DNA of 64,000 nucleotides from Tiliqua scincoides. Taxonomy: Eukaryota > Chordata > Lepidosauria > Squamata > Scincidae. Under the pieces are notes generated by a model. That model was not told the DNA's origin and made no database searches. It saw only the letters and a program-made list of their open reading frames with translations. The stretch spans positions 92,223,659 through 92,287,658 of the forward strand of contig NC_089822.1 of the NCBI RefSeq assembly GCF_035046505.1, read 5' to 3'. Positions 42,947 to 54,584 of the stretch are shown piece by piece. The position numbers and the translations under genes are program-made. Position 1 is the first letter of the stretch. The number at the start of each line of letters is the position of its first letter.

Positions 42947-44477
42947 GAATCCGCACCAGAAAAATTTTTGGAGCAAGTCTGAGAAGCCCTGTGGTCAGCT
43001 TCCAGGCCTGTGAAGGGGAATTGGATATGCCTTGAGCCTAGAACCTATAATGATTACAGTCACGATGGAGACGTGCCATGCATCTAACATTGGCAGGGGA
43101 CCATTTTGTGTCAGGGAGCCTTCACAAGATTGTCCCACTCAACCTCGTGTAAGAGTACTATACCATGTAATAATGTCTTTTGTTCCATGTACTATTCACA
43201 TCAAGCCTACATTCATAAAAGAAAACGAAGCACAGAAACAAGTTGATATTTTTTAAAAATTGTTAAATACTTTCACTCTGCCTTTTAAGACAAAGCCTTG
43301 CTCAGACGTATATATATTGTTCCATGGTGGCCAAACTACACATATTTCTTTTAATTATTTGTACACTGATTTTCCTTGGTTCAAAGTGGTTTACAACAGC
43401 AACAGCAACAGCAACAAAATCCATGAAACAATGAACACACTGACCCTTTAAACAATACATTAAGATAGCAATTTAAAATCTACTCGATAGGCAAAAAAAC
43501 CCATAAAGCAACATACGTTTGGAACGACTTGTATCTCTCCATTAGACACACAAGCACCAAGATCAGTTAGGCTAGCAGTTACCTTCATTCAAGATAAGAG
43601 TTAGAGATGGCCAGCTAGTAAATCTTGCTGGCCAGCTACACCTTCTGACTTGGAACCTGACTGCAGTTATTTAGTGGTGACTGAAATGCTCAAGGATGCT
43701 TTTCTTTGTTATTGCATTCAGTTCTCCACTACGTTTTGATCTGGAGAAGAGTTTCTGGCCTGAACAAATTAAGCATTAAGAGATTTCTCAGACATTTTTG
43801 GAGGCTAAAGTTTTCCACAAGAAGCAAGAAGCATTGGCCTTTCAACTTTATCTCTGTTTTAGATTATTGTTTAAAAATGCAATTAGGTTAAAAAAAATCT
43901 ATCTCCAGACAGAGTGATGATTCCTCTGTCTAGCCACTGACTGATACAGCAAAGCATAGATCCTACTGAATTCATATGTACTGGTATTCCAATTTGATAT
44001 ACCTAAAACATAAGGATTTTCTCATTTCCACATATATGGAAAGTGTGTGTGTTTCAGAAACATACCTAAGCCTAGTCTGTTATTTGAGAAGATTTAAAAA
44101 GAAGAATCTTTAGATGCAAACAATGCAAGTTCTGAATATAAATACCGTAATGCTAAACATAGACAAAATAATTCCCGAACCAGAGACTTCAGCGTGAAGG
44201 CTCTGCTGTTCACACAAAATTGTCATATGAGCAGTGGGTTCCTCATTCACATCAGACAATTGCGCTTAAGAGTCCTTGTGGAATTCTGTATTAGGGTGAT
44301 TATGTAGCAATTAACGTCTACTGAAATTTGGAGGCTCCATTCTTAGAAATTCATTGAGTCTTCTAATTAAGCCTGTTTTTATGTTATCCCAAAAATTTCA
44401 ATTAGAAATAAGGGCAAATAAACAATGTTCTATTTGTTTGTCTAAGATGAACCGCATCCATTGTAAGCGCAGTTACT
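42947..44477. other. TAL2 intron, no clear feature
   Basis: Contains a short (acagca)n run at 43395-43418; otherwise nothing recognised. Confidence 0.3.
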
Positions 44478-44520
44478 TAGAAACATAGAGCTAGAAGGGA
44501 AAATATTATCCAATCCATGG
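44478..44520 (-). repeat. possible CR1 3' end
   Basis: 'agaaacatagagctagaagg' followed by 'tatccaatcc' resembles the reversed start of a CR1 terminus (catagag-tggaaggga). Very short. Confidence 0.25.
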
Positions 44521-44778
44521 CTGCAAAGGAGGCTCATCCATTGATTACAATGTAAGTTTTAAACATTATTTTTTATTTTGAATAAATTAGTACAGGCATA
44601 CAGATAAAAATTAATAATACAGTATGCAATGTACTCAAAAGAGGAAGACATAGAAAAAAGGAAAGCTTGATGAGAAAGGAAAGTTCTGAGATTTCAGCCA
44701 AAAGGTATGGGCAAGTTCCAGTCATAATGAAGCTCTTTTAAGTCCCATGGCATTACAGTGGGAGAGTTAAGCATGTAA

Positions 44779-44957
44779 GGGCCTAATCCTATCCAATTTT
44801 CCAGCACTAGTGCAGCTGCAATGCAACGCCAAGGGAAGGGAACAAATATCCCCATACCTTAAGGAGGTCTCTGTGACTCCCTCCCCACCACAGAATGCAG
44901 TGCATGCCCCATTGGCTCAGCTGCACCAGCACTAGAAAATTAGATAGGATTGGGCCC
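44779..44957. repeat. Harbinger-like MITE, copy 7 (TSD TAA)
   Basis: Begins gggcctaatcctatcc and ends agataggattgggccc, with TAA on both sides (44776-44778, 44958-44960). It is the TAA form of the TWA rule. Confidence 0.78.
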
Positions 44958-44960
44958 TAA

Positions 44961-45512
44961 ATCAGTAGAATTTGAACATTTTTAATCTTGGCTATATCAT
45001 GTCTTATATCAAAAAATATACATAAATAAATGTCTCATCATTGCTATATGATCAAAAAGTCTTGTTTTGGAAAGAGGCTTTCATTGGACAGGGCTTTTTT
45101 TCCCCCAGATGAATTTAAATCTAAGAATTTTAAATATCTCAGACAAAGAAAATGGACAAAAATAATCATTGCAACAGATCCGTTTTATTGAACTATACGT
45201 AAAAACATGCAAAGAACATGCCACGTAGGCAATAGATTGCATGGTTGATGCAGTTTTGTAGGTGTTCCTAAAAAATCGAAATGACATATCTGGTTCTCAA
45301 ATGCATTATATGAAAATATGCAGATTTGTTATACGTAAATATCCTTACGGATTCTGAAAGAACTCACTTTCGTGGAATGTGTTTACGATCAAGGTGCCAA
45401 TGTAGTAACTACAGAGCATGCAGAGGTACAGCTCTATAGCTCTTCCTCTTGGGGTATTCAAAGTGAAACTATAAAAGTCTAAAAAAAATGCAGTAGCATC
45501 ATGAACTAGATA
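44961..45512. other. TAL2 intron, no feature seen
   Basis: Unique-looking AT-rich sequence. On the minus strand an aataaa occurs at about 45186, without other support for a transcript end. Confidence 0.3.
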
Positions 45513-45634
45513 ACTTCCATGCTAAAATGTAAGAATTTGCCTTCTTACTGAAGATTTAAAAACACAAACTATACTTCCATGCTAAAATGTAAGAATTTGC
45601 CTTCTTACTGAAGATTTAAAAACACAAACTATAC
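45513..45634. repeat. perfect 60-bp tandem duplication
   Basis: 45513-45574 equals 45573-45634 without a mismatch (two copies, 60-bp period). Either a very recent duplication or an assembly error. Confidence 0.95.
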
Positions 45635-46305
45635 AAGTGCCATGGCTTAAGAGAGTGAATATCCCATATTGCATAGATCCCCATGTAGTGGCATGTGCAG
45701 TATAAAGACGGTACAGTATTAAACTCTGCTGCTCTAATGTAGTGGCATTTTTAAACTACGGGTTGACATGTTTATACATTGCTTCAATGCCTGGACGATA
45801 AAAGACTTAAAAGCTTGACCATACCATTGTAAAGCTCAAGGATTGTATAAGACTTCAGAGAGTGGTTTATTTCATGCCACTTTCGAACACGCATATTCAT
45901 CCCTAGGGTATACTATCCTTCAGACCAACAAAAACAACTGGTTGTACTGCCAGACACCCACGGCAATGTGTGTTCAGTGTCAGCAAAGTGAAAAGTACAA
46001 GTGTGCTCACAGTTGTGCTACATGCTGGAATTTAGTTACCTGTACTATGTAGCAGTATTTCCTACACTGCTGAAATAATGGGTCACCTTTGCGCGGAAAC
46101 AGGGATGCCAAGGTTTTTAACCTTTCACCAAAAAAAAAGTGATAGCATAAAAGATGTCCCAGAAAACTACAGCAATGCCACAATTCCTTTTTGTGCCTGG
46201 AAAAGTGTGTGCACACATTAAGGACACTTGCATAAAAGATTAAAAAGCAAAAAAAAATCACAAATACCCCACGTTTTCAGAAAGAAAACCAACATTGTAA
46301 CTTAC
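45635..46305. other. 5' end of the probable TAL2 intron
   Basis: Repeat-free and unique-looking. The short open frames on both strands show nothing recognisable. The donor of the proposed exon 1 is at its right edge. Confidence 0.3.
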
Positions 46306-46432
46306 CTTTTCCAAAGATGGTGCAAGCCAATCGTACAGAAGAATTCACATGCAGCAAAGTAGGGTATTCTGCTCCTTGTACTTTGCTCTCACAGCTCTGA
46401 GACGCAAGCGCTGCTTTCCTTACAATCCAGCC
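46306..46432 (-). other. TAL2: predicted TAL2 non-coding exon 1
   Basis: On the minus strand a consensus donor aaaag/gtaagt ends the exon at 46306. About 127 bases upstream of it is where transcription would start if the TATA box at 46465-46460 is used. The exon's only ATG is followed at once by TGA, so it is non-coding. It could splice to the acceptor at 35760, 10.5 kb away, giving a TAL2 5' UTR. The link to TAL2 is inferred from strand, position and paired splice signals; another minus-strand transcript cannot be excluded. Confidence 0.45.
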
Positions 46433-46620
46433 AATTGCCGATCCCTGTCTGCTGCCTCATTTATAGAATACCAGCTCCTTTGTCTGGCGCGTGTCACCAC
46501 TAGTGCTAGCGATCCAGAGAGCTTATTCCATATCTCCTGGGAGATTCTTTTCATTCTGCATCTTCTTCCCTCCTAGTATCTGAGCCTGGGCTAGGATAGA
46601 CAAATGGCAGCTTTAATCTG
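46433..46620 (-). promoter_or_regulatory. TAL2: candidate TATA-type TAL2 promoter
   Basis: The minus strand reads 'ttctataaatgag' (TATAAA at 46465-46460), placed 25-30 bases before the proposed exon. Further upstream are a cgcgcc-containing segment and 'gccatttgtctatcc' near 46605-46591, where an E-box-like catttg lies beside a reversed GATA core. The surrounding 46330-46620 stretch is repeat-free and of higher GC than its flanks. Confidence 0.42.
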
Positions 46621-47146
46621 TGTCCTGTAACACAAATGTTACTGTAGATTCCCCATTCTTTGACCGAAACCTATAAAGCTTGTTTTTCCGGGAGGCCAAT
46701 TCAATAGAATTTAATATGAACCAGACTTAGTTTGAATTTTGGCTCAGAAATTGGGGTGGAGGGAGAACCCCTGGAACTGCTTCTCAAGGCTTAAGGCACA
46801 ACCAGTTGTCACAGCCAGTAATAAGGAGGATGTACTTCTGAGCATGTGCAGAGTGTGCCTCGCCTCCAACTCGGGCACCTTCAGATGTTCAAAACAGGTA
46901 CCAGCCTGGTACAAGTCAAACTGTTCACATGAGGACACAGAAACCATTTTGACAAACACCAGTACACATTTCCCAACTGCTCTGACCACAGAAACAGCTG
47001 ATAGCTTCTGCATGGAAATCTAGTTGCTACCAGGCTCTAAACACAGTTGTGCGCCACATATTCAACAGCTCTGGCTTTACCAATAAGGAATGATTTCAAT
47101 GTTTTTAGGAATAAAACCCCAAATCAGTCTTAATTTATGATACAAA
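46621..47146. other. intergenic, no feature seen
   Basis: Overlapping short frames at 46739-47023 on both strands are unremarkable. Confidence 0.3.
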
Positions 47147-47347
47147 GGGCACAATCCTAACCCCTTATGTCAGTGCTTTCCAGCACTGGCATAGCAGTGC
47201 CAATGGGACGTGTGCTGCATCCTGCAGTTGGGTGTCACTCACGGAGGCCTCCTCAAAGTAAGGGAATGTTTGTTCCCTTCCCTCAGAGCTGCATTGCCCT
47301 TAGGTCAGTGCTGGAAAGCACTGACATAAGTGGTTAGGATTGCGCCC
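47147..47347. repeat. Harbinger-like MITE, copy 8 (TSD AAA)
   Basis: Begins gggcacaatcctaacccc and ends gtggttaggattgcgccc, flanked by AAA at 47144-47146 and 47348-47350. This is the longest copy, with clear inverted arms ('gtcagtgctttccagcac' and its reverse). Confidence 0.75.
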
Positions 47348-48189
47348 AAAGTCATATGACATTCTTGTCACCTGAATCTGTCGATTCAGCGCTGAGGGTA
47401 GAAATTGTTGCAGGATGAGGAATCCCTGACTAGATCTCTTGATTTTAGACATGAGCAAGGGTGCCTGCCATTTGACCAGATCAGCAGCATTGCTGCTATC
47501 ATGTCATGCTGTTTTCTAGGTAGAAATTGCTCTCCTGAAGCTATTAGCAGCACTATACTGTACATCTAATGTGTGTGCCACCCCCCCCACCCGAACTCCT
47601 TTCAAGTTTTTTACAACTCAAGAGACCTTTGCTCTTCTTTCTTATAGGGCATTTGCTTCCTAGAACTGCTTCCCCCTTTGTGACGGTTCCACCTGTCCCA
47701 CCAAGTGTCTTGTGATAGATTTACCTCAAATTTACTAAGTAGGAATGTAGACCACAGCCCAGCCCTGGAAAGGCACACAAGAGAATAGACCCGATTCTAT
47801 GCCATAGCCAGGCCTGGGGGCCCTTCCTCCTTCCACATCCAGGCATGTCACCAACTTCCATGCCCCCCTACTACTTGTACTGCAAGTTGGCCTCCCATGA
47901 GTTGAGCTCACTGATTTTTAGAGGATACTAGACGCCAGCTGATCAGGGAAAAAAACCAACCCAGATTTTTCCTCTTCTTTAAGGGCAGCTTCTTGTGCAT
48001 ACATCAGCACATGAAGCTTTTCATCATGGATATCAACATTCTCATCTGTTCATGTCTGCTCAAGAAGCTGCTGCCCAAAGCACAGCTACAGAGGCCCTGC
48101 CTGAATAGTGGGCAACCTTATCCAATATTCAGCAGATGATCCACTGATTTCATCTAAGATGCTTGAAACTGCCAGTGGATTCTCTCATT
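47348..48189. other. intergenic, no feature seen
   Basis: A C-only run at 47581-47588 is the only pattern. Confidence 0.3.
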
Positions 48190-48370
48190 TATCAGGGCCG
48201 CTGAGAGCTGATATTGGGCCCAGGGCAATTCCTAAATTTCCCTACAAAACAGATGTTGCTACATTTTTCAAACAAGTTTTTTTTACAATAAATTTGTTTT
48301 GTGCTGTATAGTTTCTCTTCTCATAGCCCGGGCCCCCTGAAAGGCCCCTGGGAGTTTTTCCCACTGCCCC
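48190..48370. repeat. MITE with gggccc-type ends
   Basis: Runs from 'tcagggccgctgagag' to 'ccccctgaaaggcccctgg'. Its wording ('tattgggcccagggcaat') is echoed in reverse at 49780-49900. Confidence 0.4.
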
Positions 48371-48404
48371 CATTCCTCAGGCCTGTTGTTTACATCCTTT
48401 TTTG

Positions 48405-48598
48405 TAGGTCAAGTCTCTACAACTTGTGGTCTCTCAGGCTGGACACAGCCCTACTAGGGGATTGAAAACCACCTTGATTGTGCAGATTTTGTAGGGAGCC
48501 AGCACAAATTTTTTTTTGGAGCCTGTGATGGGACACTGGACATAGCTGGTAAGCAGCAATTGGTTTGATGAGTCACATGTTGTGCACTTCTGCTCAAA
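48405..48598. repeat. hAT-like element (acaacttgtgg family), copy 2
   Basis: From 'tctctacaacttgtggtctc' to 'gtcacatgttgtgcac', matching both ends of the copy at 28029-28205 but strongly decayed. Confidence 0.45.
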
Positions 48599-48599
48599 G

Positions 48600-49534
48600 T
48601 AGTCAGCTCCATTTCATCTGATTTGTCTGTCAGATCCCTTTATCACCCTCACAGTTCTTCTCAGAATACTGCGACTTCTCAACAAGTAGCATCCCCAAAC
48701 AGTCTGGTTGACAGAGTCACAGGAGGCACAGCTCTTGGGGAAGCTGAATGTGCAAAGAGATGAGTTTTAAGCATGTAGCCTGCTCTGTGCTCCAGTTACG
48801 AGAAAATAGGAAATTCACAAGCCACACTAATTCCCCCATTTTTGCCAAATGATGGCCCCTGTAGCTTTCTCAGAAGCTAAGAACAAAATGTAGGTGATCT
48901 GCAGGACAATGCACCTCTCCTAATGCACTGATGGGTTGCACCAATCAAAAAAAAGATAACAAAACTGAAGGAGATATCAACTGGGTTGCCTTTATTCTTG
49001 GAAAGGGTCCATTGTGTTTCAAGCTTCCTCAGCTCTTTTGGAAACAGCTCCTTCAAAGGACAGGAAGACTTGGTCTGCACCTGCAGCGGAACAAGGCTGG
49101 ATTCAGGCTGGTTACGTTCTGAGGCGGCAAAATGGATGGTTCCACTTTAGAGCACAGATGGATGAGCTCATCCGAATGGTCACCTGCATTGAAGCACACT
49201 CCATGAAGGTAGAAAACTAGCAGAGCAGTTAATTATAAACCAATAAAAGCCACTCTGTCACCTTAGGATTCTATCATTTTGTTCTGCCACAGGTGTAGAC
49301 CAGGACTAGGTCATGTTCTTTTCTGGAGGAGGGAGAGAAAGCAGAGGAAAACAATCCTAGGAAAGAAAAGAAAAAAACTACTCTCCTTTGAAGGAGTTGC
49401 CAAAAGAAGATATCTGAAGAAGCTCAAAATGTACTGGGCCAGTTCAAAGGCTAGAAGTATTGACATGTGTGAATATTTCTCTCTGGCTCTTGCATCCTGA
49501 ATGAGAACTTCATTGTGCCTCCGAGCAAGGCCTC
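48600..49534. other. intergenic, no feature seen
   Basis: No gene or repeat boundary recognised. Confidence 0.3.
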
Positions 49535-49905
49535 TGAGAGGAATTTTATCCGGGGGTACAAAGTTTCCTTGGGGCCCCTTTGCAAAGGGGGAGGAGTGAA
49601 ACAGAGCAGGGGAAGATGGTGATGGGTGAGCAGAATAGGGGCAGGGAGGGGTGAAACAGGGTGGGGGGAGGGTAGAGATGGCTGGAAGTCTTTGGAGCCC
49701 AGGTCTACCAGTGGCATCAGTAGTGTCCCTGCATCCCGTGCAGGCAACAAGTTTGAGTAGAAAGGAAAATGTAAGATCCCAGGAGATTTCTGGGCCCCCT
49801 CCTTTGGCTCCTGGGCCCCCCTTTAGACCCTGGGCCCGGGTACAAATTACCCCCTTTACCCCCCACTCCTAGGCCCTGCCTCTGAGTCCCAACTGCCAGC
49901 CCTTC
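49535..49905. repeat. GC-rich MITE with inverted ends
   Basis: Left end 'gcctctgagaggaatttta' with 'ccgggggtacaaa'; right end 'gggtacaaattaccccc' with 'aggccctgcctctgag'. The two ends are rough inverted copies. Family not known to me. Confidence 0.45.
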
Positions 49906-50079
49906 GAAAAATATTGAAGGAAAACTGGAAATCCATTCACCTGGATTTCTGGGGAGGGGGGCTTTTTACAGAAATCAGATTTTGGAGGATTTAGACGATC
50001 TTGTTAAAATTAAGGCCCAGAGTGGCAACACTTAAAATTTCAGTGGTTTGGAAAAAACACAAGCCACACATTCTTGCGA

Positions 50080-50370
50080 CTGTGAGCGCCTTCTCCTGCA
50101 AGACTAAATTGGAGTCTGGGCCCTTTCTCATGGTAAATTAAAGCAGCAGCCTACCCTCTGGAAGCTGTGTCAACTGCTTCATTTAGCACAAGTGTTAACT
50201 AAATCCCCCACTACCCGATTCGAAAGGGGCCTTTGGCCTCACAGCAGCTTCATTTCCATGCAATTTACATTGGAAAGTTGCCAGAAGCACCTCCACTGCA
50301 TAACCTCCTCCAAATGATTATTTACCGGCAGCCTGCGGCAATGAGATATTCTAGCCAGGAATATCTAATA
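50080..50370. promoter_or_regulatory. candidate conserved non-coding block
   Basis: Repeat-free, with complex composition and elements such as 'ccatgcaatttacattgg', 'ccaaatgattatttac' and 'gagatattctagccag'. The suggestion of constraint comes from composition only. Confidence 0.2.
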
Positions 50371-53113
50371 TGGGGGGGGGGGGGGTTTGCTCTAGTCTGA
50401 TAGGAAGGAGAGAGAAGGCTATTGACGTTTCTTAGGATGGCGACAAAACTTTAACAAAGCCACTCCTTTCCATGCCTGGTTAGCCAAATCAATTAAAACT
50501 ACAGGAACTAAATTAAGGAACTCCTACAAAGATATCTTATTTACTCTTTGGAAATTCCTATAACGGCTTTTTGGATTTTACAAATATTTTGTAATCCTGT
50601 GTGATGGCTAATGCAGCATATTGGCTAAGAGACATATTGGCTAAGACAATGTACAATGACCCAGGAATTCTCCAGCGGAAATCTTGCCTCTGCCACAATT
50701 GCATGAGACGGCCATTCGGCTAACCACTGGCTCCCAGCTTAGACCACCACCTGCAATATGCAGACTTCTTACAAGGGTATTGGAAGGATTTCTGAAATAA
50801 TGTATGTGAAGTTTTCTGAAGTACAATACGTGCATTCTAAATGCTCAATAGTACACTAGCATGAGGTTCTTAAAGGTGGGATATAAACGCACTGAATAAA
50901 AAAAATCATACATATTTGCTGTCACTTGATACTTTAAAAGATAACACTGCAGACACAAAAGAAATTGCAAATTACAGATACACAAATAAATACATTTATA
51001 CAAGAACTGCCTGATGAAATCTACCTTTACATCTTTATCTTTTTAAAATTTGTTTGCAATTACTAGAGTTTAAACAGTAATTTTCAGAACAGGATTCTTA
51101 ATCCAGCAGTTAATTTCTCCTTCCTGCAGATCTTTGAGTGGCAACAGCCAATTCCTGCTTCAGGGTTGCAATGACATACCCCAAGGCAGGCTTTCATTGC
51201 TTACGGACACAGTTGCAAACTCTGGTAGGGAAGTCAGTAGGATTGCCCCCTTTTCAGAATTGTGATGGATTCCCCGGAAGCATAACGGGTAGGAAGTGTT
51301 TGCCTCTCCCTGCCGACTGTGAAATAAAAGACAGGGCAGGCCTAGCCGTGAGGTGTTGGCCCTTCCAGCCCTTGGAGCTGATTCGAGAGCAGGAAGAGGA
51401 TTGGAAACAGCAGCAGCAGTCGACCTCTTCCTCCAGTGCTGCTGGGAGGAGAAGCTGCTGCCACTGCCACCAGCTCATCACCACCACCACCCCAGCAATT
51501 TAGGAAAGCAACCAGATGTGCAAGGAGAGGTGGAGCCAGGTGATCCAGAACCTGTTCTTTTCCCCATTACCTTCCACTCCACTGTCGCCTTCTCTCTCTT
51601 TGAGGTTCTGCTTGAAATAATAGGATGAGCAGAGCAGCACATGCTAAGAGTGGTCTTCAAACAGGTTTGTCTCAAAACAGGACCACACCGAGGCAGGAGG
51701 CTGGGCCAGTGCTGAAGGTAAGGGGACGAGCCTTGGATTACTATGCTGTGCTCTGTGCTGCATTCACCACCATACCTCCACTTGACTTCTTTTGTAAGTA
51801 GGTTGGTGAGGAGATGGCAGTGGGGGGATGTGCACACATGCAAAGATTTTTTTTTTTGGTAGGGTGCATATTTGCAGGGGTGGCCAAACTGCCCCAATTC
51901 TGGTCCGAAGATCTGCTAAGGCTACTCTTGCTGGTACATTTCACATCAATGATAGATCACAGACTATGTGATAGACTGATAGTCCCTCCCACCCGCTCCT
52001 CTCCCATAAGGCATATCAACATCACCATTGGCCTCATAATCACTTGATGCAATATTGCCAGTCAGGGAAATTTCCCTCTGCATGTAATCATTAAAATACA
52101 TTGAAACAGTTTTAGTTGCAACAAGAACCTTAATCTTGGCCCAAGAAATGGTAGCACTGCCCTCATTTACCAGGTTAAAAAGGCAACAATCCTATGGCTT
52201 ATTTCTGAGACCACCGGAGATGAAGAGCACCCAACGCTTCATCTAGAGTTGTCTTGAATGGGGACCTTCTAAGAACTGGCCCTTGAAACCAGAGCAGAAA
52301 TTTCAGTACATGGTCCTTTCCTTTGGATGATTTTGCTCTTATTTTAATACACTCTCAATATTTTGATGGTCAAAAATATATAACATCTTAATGGTAATCA
52401 TTGACAAGGAGAACAAAACAGTCTTGTTGGTCAGTTTGCAAACAGGAAGCAAGTGAATAAATTACAATAAATCTGAATTTCTGACCTTCAGGGAAACGTA
52501 AATCAATATCAGGCTATAAAATGAATGAGAGAATCTATACACAGCAGCTGTACCTACCCAGTGTGATATTAAACATCTATCATGGGGGTTTCTTTCTTTA
52601 ACCTTTTGAATACCTTATTAGCATTAACAAAACATGCACAGCAGGAGGAGGCCATGTGCCTTGCTTTCTAGATACACTTCTTAGTATAATTCCAAAGCCC
52701 AGCGCCTTCCTTTTCATGCCAAAATACCTTGACTGGGTTTAAAGGAAATTTAGCCCAGGGAAATGTTGAGAGAGATTGGAGAGATTGAAGAATCTTTCTT
52801 TTCCATCAATGAAAAATCAGTAACACTTTATTGTCCCAGAAGCCTTTGGGCACTGAAGGTCTCCAGCATTAATGCAAAAGCAAAACAAAAACTAAAGCAG
52901 AAGATGGCCAAGGGTATTAAATGCATCTCTGTCATATACCAAGTATGGTTTGGGGGAAATGCTGAATTTGGCAACTGCTGACCAGCAGATGAGTCAAAAC
53001 AAGTAAGCAGAATCTATCTTGGGATTACAAAAGCCATACTTCCCCCATCAAGTAAACCCATTGTGTCTACTCTGACTGCAATAGCATTGGGTATATGTAC
53101 GTACCTTACATAT
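50371..53113. other. intergenic, no gene seen
   Basis: An L2-like tail ('aggtgggatataaacgc' plus A-rich) ends at about 50900. A lone hAT-like left end (caggggtggccaaactg) lies at 51876-51892. The frame at 51138-51503 is low-complexity Gln/Ser/Thr-rich text from cag, tcc and cac runs, not a recognised gene. Confidence 0.3.
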
Positions 53114-53267
53114 GCCCAATCCAGCTTTCCAGTGCTGATGCAGCGAATAGGGCATCAGCACATGTGGTTGGGGGGGGGCTCATGAAGGTAAGGGAACATT
53201 TGTTCCCTAATCTTGGGGCTGCATTCCTGCTGCATCAGTGCTGGGAAGTTGGATAGGAAGAAAGCCC
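53114..53267. repeat. Harbinger-like MITE, copy 9, eroded
   Basis: Carries 'gcccaatccagctttccag', 'gggaacatttgttccct' and 'gggaagttggatagga' in family order. The ends are damaged and no duplication is visible. Confidence 0.55.
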
Positions 53268-54584
53268 AGACCTCACAAGGAGGCTTCCTCGCCACGAGAA
53301 TGGTGCCCAGCCACCAGTAACGTACAGTGGCATACACTAGAGTAGGCAGAACCTCAACTATTCAAGCAAATTGAGGGGATAAAAAGTAAAGGACCCAAAA
53401 AATAAGAAAACAAAAAAACACTGTAATTTAGGCCCTTCCAAAGTTGCTCCATCTGTTTAAAGCAACACACACAGAGGGAAAAGAAAGGAAAGGAACCCCC
53501 CTTAAAAAAAACCCCTTACCTTTTTGCCTTTCCCAAGATGCTCCTTTCTGCTCCGTCCTAAAGCAATGCACACACAAACATGGAAAGGAGAGCTGCCAAG
53601 CATTATAGTGGCTTGCAAGGGACAAAACAAGCAGGGATGCCTATGCAATTATAGCTACCAGGGACAGCAACCTCAATTTGCCCAATAATAAAAAAGACAG
53701 CACTTGAGTGACAGCACTCTCTAGGGAGGCAACAGGAAGAGCTACCTCCAGCAGGTTAAGCTGTAATCATGGGTGTCTTCCAGTCAAAAAATAGCAGGAC
53801 ACCTGCATCAGTAAGCTCTGGGGAGGCAGTGGAAAGTGTTGCTTCTCCTGTATTAAAAAAGAAAAAGGAACCTGCACAAATGACTGCTTTGTATAGCACC
53901 AGGTGAGGCAGCTTTTCAGTTGCTTCAGGGGTCCTGTGCTGTGATCTCCCTAGTACCAAGTGGGAGAAGAAGAGGTATGTTTTTTAAAATGCGTTTTGAG
54001 GGAGGGGGGAGTTTCAGAGAATGAGTTTAATGGGAGAGCGAGTGTGTAGTGCTTCCCAGGCATGGACTTCACTGCATGTCACTTCCAGCCACATATCTGT
54101 CTGGGTTTGAACGAGGACTATGGATGAATCCCCTACTTTCCCTCCCTCATTTCCCTATTAGGCAGCTCAATCCTATGCATGTTTACACTGAAGTCATTCA
54201 TCTCACTCGGTTCAGTGAGGCTTGCTCCCAGAGTTGTGAGTGTAGGATTGCAATCTCTCTCTCTTTTTCTCCCCTGAATTGTTTTTGCTGCTTAGAATTT
54301 TTTTAAGCCATTTCTGCCCAACGTTGCATATATGCATCAGGGAACAAATGTATATACCTGTGGGCAGGTCAAAAATGGGTTAAGTTCATAAAATTGGTTT
54401 CTCTTTTGTTGGTTAGAGAGTGGCAGGGATGGATGGAGAGATAATTGGAAAATATTAGCTTCCCCACCACTTCCTGTCTCTAGGATTATTTTAAAGAATC
54501 ATAAACTCTGATGGCCAAGGAGGGGAGGGGCACATTCACAAACCTGTCACCATCTAAGCAAGTGTCAGAACCAGGCCTCTAGAG
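53268..54584. other. intergenic, one short ggagtaag-family unit
   Basis: A unit of the short repeat family lies at 54165-54255 ('tcaatcctatgcatgttta' to 'gtgtaggattgcaatc'). Otherwise nothing recognised. Confidence 0.3.

Noticed and set aside
51138-51503. 121-codon frame with poly-Gln/Ser
   Set aside because: The composition reflects short cag, tcc and cac runs; the opposite strand is equally open and there is no domain.
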